From Cydia pomonella (Eukaryota; Arthropoda; Insecta; Lepidoptera; Tortricidae): a stretch of DNA of 64,000 nt. This document shows, piece by piece, positions 36,201-48,200 of this stretch. Location of the stretch: positions 24,068,857-24,132,856 of the forward strand of contig NC_084710.1 in the NCBI RefSeq assembly GCF_033807575.1, given 5' to 3'. The translations under genes were made by a program, and so were the position numbers. The notes below the pieces were generated by a model. The model saw only the letters and a list, made by a program, of their open reading frames with translations. It ran no database searches and was not told the origin of the DNA. Position 1 is the stretch's first letter. Every line of letters starts with the position of its first letter.

Positions 36201-39200
36201 TTCCTTGTAGGCCTAGCACAGCAGCGGCGCGACAGTATCTCGCCCGCGAGATGGACTACCCGTTTTTATCCTACTGTATTAATTAGAGTAGGATAGGTAG
36301 TCTATCTCATGGACGACATACTGTTGCGCCACTCCTGCGGTACTGCCGTCTCCGAGAAATTGGTAAACATGAGAATCTCCTTAGAAATCATAAACATGCA
36401 ACTATTAATCACTTTTCAGGTATTCGCCCTCAGACACGACTGCATCCACTCCACCCTGAACTGTCCGCTGGAAGACACGGACGCCATTAAGACCGTGATC
36501 GAACAGTCAGGGGACTCCACACCAGAACTGGATAAGAGGGACACTATAGCATATATGAATAAGGTCGTTTTTCGCGCGGCGCTGCTGCGCACACTAATTT
36601 TACACAGGTAAATGTTTTATGGTGCTTTTACATTCAATAATTCTATTCGTACGAGTGGGTCTGTGAGCTGTAAATATAGACGCTATTGGCTAATTCCTTT
36701 ATGACAATTTTCGCATTTTGAAAAATTCCCAATACCTGGATCTATATAAAAATTCTATTTAATCATAGAATCTGGTCACAGAATTTCACGAGAATCGGTT
36801 GAGAATAGCGACCTGTATAGGACATCCGGACATACGAAAGCAAAATGCCCGAGTTAAAACGGCCACCTTCACTAACGCTTCGGTCAATTAGAAACGTCAA
36901 AGTTAGTTTTAATTTTGACTCAGAATTCATCCTCCAAGAGGGTGCAATGAGGGTTGAAAGTATGGAAGTATAGAAGGGGTAGGAGGCAGGTTAACGACTA
37001 CTACGGAAACCTACGGCCCGATTCGAAGAATGAGATACGATAACGATAAGTTCTGGTTTAGATAAGTTCTCATTTAGATATCATAGAGATAGATCTTATT
37101 GGCATCACAGCGTGTATTAATCAAAATAAACGTCAATTTTGATATGTCATTTAGTTATCGATCTTTCCAAGATCTTAAACGTGTCTTAATCATTCTTCGA
37201 ATCGGGCCGGAAGTCGCCTGTATGGACTAGTCGTAAATTCAATTTTTAATTCGAGATAACAGTGATCCCATTTTTTGTTAATATTACATAAGGAAACTCA
37301 AAAATGATATAATGATAATTTCCAAAGATAAGACCTTGCTAGATCTATTTATCGCCCCCGAAAACCTCCATGTAGCAAATTTGATCGAAATCGTTAGAGC
37401 CATTTCAGAGATTCCCGAAATATATAAATATGTGCGTATAAAAGAATTGCTTGTCGCTAAATTGCTATAAAAGAATTGTTTTAGACGAGCAATTTTTTTT
37501 TTCTTCCTCGCGTTGTCCCGGCATTTTGCCACGGCTCATGGGAGCCTGGGGTCCGCTTGACAACTAATCCCAAGATTTGGCGTAGGCACTAGTTTTTACG
37601 AAAGCGACTGCCATCTGACCTTCCAACCCGGAAGGTAAACTAGGCCTTGTTGGGATTAGTCCGGTTTCCTCACGATGTTTTCCTTCACCGAAAAGCGACT
37701 GGTAAATATCGAATGATATTTCGTACATAAGTTCCGAAAAACTCATTGGTACGAGCCGGGGTTTGAACCCGCGACCTCCGGATTGCAAGTCGCACGCTCT
37801 TACCGCTAGGCTACCAGCGCTTCTTGTTTTAGACGAGCAATAATCATAATAATCATATAATAATGACATACATATATACATACATAATGTCTTATAGACT
37901 AAAAAAAACCTAATTGAACGAGACCTTAATTTCTACAAGCAACATTTGTTTATAGGAATGAAGAAGACGAGCCGTGGGGCGAAGAACTTTTGAAACATGA
38001 ATACATAGTAGAGCAGTTCGCGCGCGTGCTGCACGACTACGCGGTGGTGTGCTCGCTCTTCGACGGGTACGCTTTCGTGAGTATTGCACCGACAGTGCCA
38101 TTTTTTTTTTATACTACGTCGGTGGCAAACAAGCATACGGCCTGCCTGATGGTAAGCAGTCTCCGTAGCCTATGTACACCTGCAACTCCAGAGGAGTTAC
38201 ATGCGCGTTGCCGACCCCTAACCCCTCCCCCCTCGTTGAGCTCTGGCAACCTTACTCACCGGCAGGAACACAACACTATGAGTAGGGTCAAGTGTTATTT
38301 GGCTGCGGTTTTCTGTAAGGTGGAGGTACTTCCCCAGTTTCCAGTTGCCATTTGCAGTGAAAAAGTAATTGATAAAATAAAATCAGGCGTTACTTCGCGG
38401 AAATCCTTGCTAGTTAAAATAAAAAATATTACTTTGCCAATCCGCGAAAATATAACGTTCCCGCAATTAATGTTCCCACCGCAAAAATAAATACGCAAAT
38501 AAATATAACAACCCACCACCAAAAGTACAAAACTCGACACGTGTTTCGCCTCTCTACGAGGCATCCTCAGGAGATGTCTGACTCCCGCCAACTGACTTTT
38601 CAGTAGCAAAGTAATATTTCTTGTTTTAATGACACACTTGACATTTTATTGACTTAACTCGATGATAAGATTTTGCGAGTTAGGTATTCTAGAACGCAGA
38701 TATGAGGATACCCGGAATCTGTAATAATATTAAAAGATGGCATTCAAAGCCTAACATATTACATAACCTAACATATTACATAAAATATAACAAAGCCTAA
38801 CGTAGAGGACACTCTAAAAAACTTGTCAAACCTCCATGTGCTGGCAACCCTAGGAAACACTTCTTGCCAAATCGTGTAGTAAATGTGTGGAACTCTCTAC
38901 CAGAAACTGTTGTTAGTGCACCGTCAGTGAACTCTTTCAAAAATAGACTAGATACACATTTTAGAACATTAAAAAGTGCTAAATAAACACAAGTGCTGCG
39001 ATATACACGCATCAGCTCCAAGAGCTGCTAGTGTATCAAATAAAATAATAAAAATAAATAATATTGCTTCATAATGTTTTTCTGTAGAAAAGTGTCCATG
39101 ACCTAAATAAATAAAGAAACATTGAAACAAATATGGTATTTCCAGTGGCCCCATTTCGACGCGATCCGCCTCGGCCGCCAGCACCTGGCGCGCGCCTTGT

Positions 39201-42200
39201 CCGCCGCCGTGACGTCACCCTCCCCGCTGCGCCGCCACGTGGCCCGGCGCGCCGCCACGGACGGCTACTACTGGAGCATCGCTAAAGTCCTGCTGGAGGA
39301 GATGCTTGCGGAGAAAGGGAAAGAAACACGAGGGAGCGGGATGGCGACTCATGACGTCAACTTACAGGAAATCGTCACTGGGAATGGATTTTTCCATACG
39401 CTTCAGGTGAGCTTTTTGTACCATATTTATTTATTTTATTTAAAAAAAAGGGGACCGTGCGCGTTCAAGGGTCTGCCATCTTTTGTGGCCTGAATCGGAA
39501 CCATAAACATGCACATGTACACGTCACGTGGTTTCTTCTGCATAGTAGGTTCTGCCATCTTGTGGGCTACATCGGAACAAAATACATCACATTTACGCCT
39601 CGCGCCAAAAATCTGACGGCTCCTGTGCTCCCTCCTACAGTTCATGCACGCTCCTCATACAAAGCTACTAATTTATACAAAATAACATTAAAAAAAATCC
39701 CAACCAGCGTTTAAAGACATAGTGTGCAGTAACAGCCCAAAAAAACCGAAGCCTGTGCTGGGGCTAGTTATAAACCTTGCGACATACTCAGAGAGACCAT
39801 CATCGACACTATCAATATACAATTTGTAAGCATTGTTGAAATTATCAGTTAAGTGTTGATATTCGTATATCGGACGTCACACTTCTGTCTAAAAAAGAGA
39901 CGCTTTCCAGTTAGATTGTTGTACATTGACCCGCCTGATGCTATCTCTATTCCACGCGCATAATTATATTGCTGTCAAGCTCGCACAGAGACATTAAAAC
40001 CCGCATCGAAATAGTACATTACGATACAAGTGCGAAAAATAGGAAATTCGAAACGAGTGGCGATAAATTAAAACACGACCGAAGGGAGTGTTTTAAATCG
40101 ACACGAGTTGCGAATTACCTATTCGCACATGTATCGTACAACGTTTTACAGTACATATGGCCCTTTAAATGTTCGACACAGTAACGTAATATGCTACTTC
40201 TCGCACTAGTGCTATAAAGTAGCCCCATATGTACTGTAAAAGCAATTTTCTTATCTCATTGCAAGACCCGTTTGTCGATTATAACAAATGTAAACCATCC
40301 CCAAAATTGTTTTTTTTTTACACATTTACGTCACTTATAGTTAACATCTGGGCATTTTCAGATAAAAGTGTACCCTGGGGGCCGATTTTTTAATTTCGAC
40401 GACTCGATTTCATCTATTTTTTTCAATAATATCTCCACTAATAGGCATTTAAATTCTTCTAATGGAATTGAAAACGAGTGGTCAATACCACTCGATTCCC
40501 AATGTCTATCACTTGTATTTAAAAAATAGCATTTCACCGTTTTCCACAGATTTTCGAGTGACGAAATCGAGCGCTCGAAATTCAAAAATTGGTCCCCTGT
40601 ACTTTTTTAAACCTAACAAAATTTTGGATTATTTCTACTCAGAATCACAAGCACTATCGATTTAAGCAGTAAAAAAATATCCCACAGTCAATTTTGTAAC
40701 GCAGTTAACCAGTTAAGTTAAGTATTTTGTAAGTTGTAAGTTAGTTGTAGGGACCATTACAAAACTGACTAATAAATTTTGTATGAAAAATTCATCATCA
40801 TCATTTAAGAGCATGGCTCTTGTCGGTGGAGTAGACGCCAGTTTTCGCGGTCCTCGGCCAAGTTCTTTAGGTCCCTGTAAGGCACGACATTTACTTTTCC
40901 TTTTAGTTGCTGCGTGTAACTTGCTCGTGGTTTTCCTCTTCCTCTTCTACCTTCGATCTTGCCTTCCAAAATAGTTTTAAAGAAAGTGTCGTGTCTTATC
41001 AAGTGACCTATCATTTTTCCTCGTCTATTCTCTATGGTCCTCAGTAGGTTTCTCCTCTCTCCAACAATTCCCAGCACTTCCTCGTTCGTTTTTTTCTCAG
41101 TCCAACTTATTCTCTCCATTCTTCTCCACAACCACATCTCAAAAGCCTCCAAGCGTTTCCTATCCTTCTGCCTGATTGTCCACGTCTCACACCCATACAA
41201 AGCGATGCTCCAGATGTATATCTTAATTAGGCGTTTTTTTATATTCTTAGATATCTTAGCCTTTAGCAAATGTTTTTTGGCGTTGAAAGCTGTTTTCGCC
41301 ATTGCTATCCTTGATATTATTTCATCTGTACATCTGGAGTCTTGTGTAATTAAGCTGCCTAAATATCTAAATTTGTTTACTTGTTCTATATGTGTCCCTC
41401 TGATGACAATTTGTTCCTTAACCGGGCGAAATTTTGAAGCAATTAGTGTTTTAGTTTTATTAATGGTAATTTTGAGTCCAAATTGTGTACAAAAATAAGA
41501 TCCATCTGTTCCATTACTCTTTTTAATTCTGTTGAACTTGGGGCCAGTGCTGCTATGTCGTCCGCAAATCTAATAAATGATATTCTTTCCCCATTAAATT
41601 AAGATAGATTAGATTAAAATAAGAGAGTAGAGACTGCACGATCCCACAGTCAAACCGTGTATACTGTTTTGTGGGACTCCGTATCTGTGTAAGATGTATC
41701 TTTTTATGTTAGAGTCTGGCTACTGAAATATTACACACATTTTTGGCGGGAAATTCAAAAAATCTTGGGCTGGTCACACTTTGTGTAGTAGGAATTATAG
41801 TTTTGATACTAGAAAATATTTTTGATTTTCTGACGTCCACTATGTAAAGTACAAAGACATATATGTATAGACATGTTGTAAACATTGCAGTTTTTCGTTA
41901 TACAACGCTTCACATTGACTTCGCACATTGTCGTAATTATTTACGAGGTTAAATAATAATTTGCGGACCTCACTCGGTATAGTCATTATTAATATTATTT
42001 AAAATAAACTGAAATAAACTGACATAAATTGACAACAGACATTTAGCTTTTTTTTTAAATCATAAACAATTGGTAAAAGGAAATATCTGTCAACAATATT
42101 TGGTTAGCCAGACTCTAATAATAAATAAGTAATAATAAATGTGCTAGGCCTATAGTGTCATCACTGACACACTAAATTTCCGCAACAATATGTATTTTTT

Positions 42201-45200
42201 TTTCTGTAGGCGGAATCTAGATCATCCTCGGACGCGCTAGCCCCTCTCCGCGCTAAATACCTGGTGATGCTCCGCAGCTTCTATCTCGCTCACGCACACG
42301 AGCCCGACGTGATCGACGCCACTTTCATCAGCGAAGCGGCCGCGGGCGTCGCCACTGATCCCTCTGTTATAATTAATGCCTATTACAGACACCAGCATAC
42401 AATGCTTTATGAAAGGTAAGAAAATGTTTTGTTGAAACCTTTTCAAATGTAGCCTCGTGTTACTAAACGGTCTCGTATGCTCGTCCGTTAATGTCATACT
42501 TGGATGGATACGCCCTATTTTCTAGCATTTGTAGCAATGTTACCTACAATGCTGTATGAAAGGTAAGATGTTTCTGTCTCTCTTAAAGGTAAGAAAATGT
42601 TAATTGTATATGCAATTTAAAATCAAACGCCAGCCTCGACTTTCTAATAAGTAACCTCGATAAGTAACCTCGTAAGCTCGATATTTCTTTATTTTCCAGC
42701 ATTTGTAGCAATGTCCTATATAATAGGCATCAGCATATAATGTGGTATAAGAGGTAAGATTATTGGAATCTGTTTAAGTAAAATCCTCGAGTTTCTAAAC
42801 GGCCTCGCTTCCCTCGTCCGTTATATTTGACACTGACTTGAATATTCTCTATTTCCTGGCATGCCCGAAAAGAGACATTGCGTTGCGAATTAAAACGCAT
42901 ACACATATTTGGTGTATTGCCGAATTTCACTTGCCAACCAACTTTTACCAAATAATTAATTCGTAACCATTTCATTTCCCAACCCCATAGTTGGGAAATG
43001 AAAATTGCGTACAGGGTTGGGTTAGGTTGAGGTATTATGTAAAGCTGCGAAAAGTTGGTTGCCAAGTGAATTCGGCAATACAATTTTTGCCAACTTGAAG
43101 ACCTCACTTCATTCGATTAACGTGACAGATAATAACTTACAACTAGGGAACAAATCAAATTATTTTTTAATTTCTTTTTGTTTTACTTTTCACTTTATTT
43201 TTATACAACGTCGGCGGCAAACAAGCATACGGCCCGCTTGATGGTAAGCAGTCTCCGTAGCCTATTATTTGGCTGCGGTTTTCTGTAAGGTGGAGGTACT
43301 TCCCCAGTTGAGCTCTGCTCTGGAATAACATCCGCTGTGCTGTGCCCTAACATACAAAGCGAGATGATATTCACAATGCCCATACCTCTCTTTAAATATT
43401 ATTTGATTTGTGAAAAAGATACCTATGGGAGGTACTATAAAACAATGTACTTTTTATTTTACCGTTCTGTCGCCATGCGTGATTTGTGTATCCATGCCAA
43501 ATCACAGTTTTGCAGCACTAGCGAGAAGCAAAGCAGCGGACGGACAGACAGACGGAGACGGCGAAACCGTATGGGTTCGCTATTATTCTTTGTCCTCGTC
43601 ACAGTCTCACGTTTCCTTTCTGCCTACTTCTAAAACTCCTAAGTGATGTAGACGTTTTTCGTTGCACTGTCGTTTTTGGTATGTAGTCAGGAATGTTACA
43701 ACGTGTTTTTAATTTCATCGCATTGCATATGTTCTATCTCTCATGGGCGGACGCGTATGGCTCGTCTATAGAAAATACCAAGTCTACGATAAACAATTTT
43801 TTCAGTGACATATCGAAAGCAGAATGGCGTCAAGTCGTCAGCAACACAGCCATCGTGGAGTACCTGGCCGAGCTGGTGCCGGCGGCGGGCTGGGGCGCCG
43901 CGGCCGCCAGCTGGGACTTCACCACCATCTCGCTGTGCTCCCTGGCCGGGAGAATCCGCTCCGACCCTAAGCCATGCCCTAAGGTAAAAACACACACACG
44001 CACACTAATGCACGAACGCAATCACGCAACAACGCACGCACTCACCCATGCAAACTCACACACGCACACTCACACAAGCACACGCACACTCACACACGCA
44101 CACTAATGCATGAACGCAATCACGCAACAACGCACGCACTCGCCCACGCACACCCACACACGCACACTAATGCACGAACGCAATCACGCAACAGCGCACG
44201 CACACCCACACCCACACACGCACACTAATGCACGAACGCAATCACGCAACAATGCACGCACTCACCCACGCACACTCACACACGCACATTCACACACGCA
44301 CACTAATGCACGAACGCAATCACGCAACAACGCACGCACTCACCCACGCACACCCACACACGCACACTAATGCACGAACGCAATCACGCAACAGCGCACG
44401 CACACCCACACACGCACACTAATGCACGAACGCAATCACGCAACAATGCACGCACTCACCCACGCACACTAATGCACGAACGCACAAGTGACACAGCCAT
44501 CTTGAAATACCAGAAAAAAGTTTTTTTGAACAATAAAACAGGGAAGCAGGGTAGTTCATTTTATTGAATGCGACAAAACATTGGTTTAGGGTACCTAAAT
44601 AAACAAAGTAATCATAAAATTATTTTCATTATAGGTAAATGATATCATTTAAATATAAATATCCGCATCTGTTTGTACTGTTTTAGTTACAGGCTTAAAT
44701 AGATTGCTGGTTAAAAATATGCGACGCTTATTGATATAGCACTGTACTATTCCATGCAACGCCGTTCGGGGAATACCCTGTTCCAAATCATACATGAGAC
44801 CTAAAGTCTTCGCAGCTTTCTGAAACGACCGAGTGTCTGAGTATGTTATACGGAGACATTTCGAATCACTTTTTACATTTCGCGTTTTGATATCATAAAC
44901 TGTGGTTTCTGGACATGAGTATACAAATTTGATGAATAAACTTTCGGATTCTTGAGACAAATACGAAAGATCTTGTTTGGTAAATAGTGCGAATTTTGTG
45001 TTTAATAATCTATGCTCGCCGTCTCGATAAGACTTATAACCGATATTGTAAGTCCTGGATATCTCGGGCCTGATACAAACACGACCACGCATTATCTTTG
45101 TGATCGGGATTCGCGAGTTATAAAGATCTTCTAGTCTTGATTCTATCTCCTCCCATGTTTCGGATAAGATCATCCAACCATTCCGTGGAAAACAATCCGT

Positions 45201-48200
45201 TCTGTGCAGGAGAGCAGGTTTAGTTTCCTCTACCAGACCTTTTTTACAGTTGTCATTCCAAGCTGATACACACCAGATGCTTGAATCATTCTTTAAAAGC
45301 GGATAAGTCCCGAGAAAATACTCGAAAAAGTCAGGAGAAATTCTCAAATCATCTTCTAAAACTACAACAGCTTTATACTTTAGTATCCTGAAGACATAGT
45401 TCAGAGCATACTTATAATGGCGACCGATAGCAAGCGTTGGTACTGTCAAAAATGTGATACTAGAGTCCATTTTAAATAAATTCTGGACATACGTTGTATT
45501 GGAACAAAACTGGGCCACAATGATAGGGAAGGTCTCTCTAACCGGTCTGAGTATTCTTAGGCTGTTTATGGATCGTTTTAAAAACTGGTCGTTACATGTC
45601 ATTACCAAAATAGGTATCACCGGTTCCTTATTGATTGTTATCGGTATATTGTTGTTCATTTTTCTGATCGTCATAATAAAACTTAATAGCAAAAATAGAA
45701 GTATTAGTACCGGAACAAACCATTTTTCACAGTATTTTCGTAAATTCAGTCGCATTTTGAGACACGACATTCGTTAACATTACTTAAAAGTTCACTGTTC
45801 GCTATTTAAGTTAGTATAGTACTGAAAAACCCATAAATATTAACATGATAAATGTTTGCATATTGAGCAAAGATTTTATGTTTTTAATCACGCCTGAGCA
45901 ATCACAGTAGATGGATATTTTAGATAAAGCCACGGCATGCATTGATACGACCGTCGGCACGAACAACAATCATATGTTGGTTTTAATACTTCAGAAAATC
46001 AAAACAATGGTGTGTTTTGCCGCTTCAAAATTCAAAAATGTATTAATATATTATCTACCTTAATAAGATTTTGAGGTGTAAAGGCACTCCAAACGTCAAC
46101 ATGAAATTATATAAGTGTTTTGCGTCAGAACTGTTAGACTTATAATCAAATGCTACAGAATATATAACAAGTATGTATCCAATAAGTCGTATATTCCCCA
46201 CAGTTAATGAACTAAATTTAGAGATGTTATATATAAAAGTGTTTGTTCTCAGGCAACGATGTTGGCGCGTTCAGTACTGCGTCTATTCCTGGCGGTCCAA
46301 CGCTTCGTCAACTCTATCCGCGCCGAGTGCCTCAAACGGGAGCCGTTACCCCACGTCGCAGAGCTGCCCACAGAGTGGAAGGACATATTCTCACCCGATC
46401 TGCAGTGCAACTTGTTCTCTATCGTCGTTAAAGTGCTGGGTAAGTGTCACAAACGGGAGCCGTTACCCCACGTCGCAGAGCTGCCCACAGAGTGGAAGGA
46501 CATATTCTCACCCGATCTGCAGTGCAACTTGTTCTCTATCGTCGTTAAAGTGCTGGGTAAGTGTCACAAACGGGAGCCGTTACCCCACGTCGCAGAACTG
46601 CCTACAGAGTGGAAGGACATATTCTCACCCGATCTGCAGTGCAACTTGTTCTCTATCGTCGTTAAAGTGCTGGGTAAGTGTCACAAACGGGAGCCGTTAC
46701 CCCACGTCGCAGAGCTGCCTACAGAGTGGAAGGACATATTCTCACCCGATCTGCAGTGCAACTTGTTCTCTATCGTCGTTAAAGTGCTGGGTAAGTGTCA
46801 CAAACGGGAGCCGTTACCCCACGTCGCAGAGCTGCCTACAGAGTGGAAGGACATATTCTCACCCGATCTGCAGTGCAACTTGTTCTCTATCGTCGTTAAA
46901 GTGCTGGGTAAGTGTCACAAACGGGAGCCGTTACCCCACGTCGCAGAGCTGCCCACAGAGTGGAAGGACATAATCTCACCCGATCTGCAGTGCAACTTGT
47001 TCTCTATCGTCGTTAAAGTGCTGGGTAAGTGTCACAAAAGGGAGCCGTTACCCCACGTCACAGAACTGCCTACAGAGTGGAAGGACATATTCTCACCCGA
47101 TCTGCAGTGCAACTTGTTCTCTATCGTCGTTAAAGTGCTGGGTAAGTGTCACAAACGGGAGCCGTTACCCCACGTCACAGAACTGCCTACAGAGTGGAAG
47201 GACATATTCTCACCCGATCTGCAGTGCAACTTGTTCTCTATCGTCGTTAAAGTGCTGGGTAAGTGTCACAAACGGGAGCCGTTACCCCACGTCACAGAAC
47301 TGCCTACAGAGTGGAAGGACATATTCTCACCCGATCTGCAGTGCAACTTGTTCTCTATCGTCGTTAAAGTGCTGGGTAAGTGTCACAAACGGGAGCCGTT
47401 ACCCCACGTCGCAGAGCTGCCTACAGAGTGGAAGGACATATTCTCACCCGATCTGCAGTGCAACTTGTTCTCTATCGTCGTTAAAGTGCTGGGTAAGTGT
47501 CACAAACGGGAGCCGTTACCCCACGTCGCAGAGCTGCCTACAGAGTGGAAGGACATATTCTCACCCGATCTGCAGTGCAACTTGTTCTCTATCGTCGTTA
47601 AAGTGCTGGGTAAGTGTCACAAACGGGAGCCGTTACCCCACGTCACAGAACTGCCTACAGAGTGGAAGGACATATTCTCACCCGATCTGCAGTGCAACTT
47701 GTTCTCTATCGTCGCCTACGCTCGGCTGCCGCTCTAGGGTTGTCAACTATGGCTTATGCACGAAAAACTGTCGTGGTAGTGGCACTCGTATCTAGTTGTT
47801 AGTTTTATTGTTGTAAATGAAACGGGAAGAATGAAAATATAAATTAATAATAACTTAAATATTTCTAGTAACCCGAGATAATAAAAAATAATAAATAATT
47901 AATATTATAAATAATAATATTGTGAAGCCTTTTCTGATTATTTTTTTTACCAATTTTTCACCATCTATTAATTCGACCAATTATAACTCACTTGCCCCTA
48001 GCACTGAGTCAATTGTCAACCTAAATTCAATTGAGGTCGACCCAGATCTCGTCACCGCCTTATTGCTTAAGTTAGATCCCTCCAAGTCTGCTGGCCCCGA
48101 TCAGCTCCCAGCACAATTTTTAATTAAGTGTGCTGAGAACCTAGCAAGGCCCATAGTCATGCTTTTTCGGCGTTCCTTCTCAGAGTGCTCTAGTTTGACG

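Noticed and set aside
36309..36611. 100-codon ORF starting at 36309
   Set aside because: Its first third lies in a foldback repeat and intron. Only 36420-36607 is the Listerin exon.
40805..41498. Possible host gene on either strand
   Set aside because: The minus-strand protein is the C-terminus of a LINE reverse transcriptase (YGCETW), and the plus-strand ORF is its shadow.
43984..44567. His- and Thr-rich ORFs (NARTHPRTH)
   Set aside because: Translation of the CA-rich minisatellite after exon 21; not protein coding.
46173..46973. 266-codon repeat ORF (GSRYPTSQS type)
   Set aside because: Alternative frame of the exon-22 array. The homologous Listerin frame is the one that starts at 46253.
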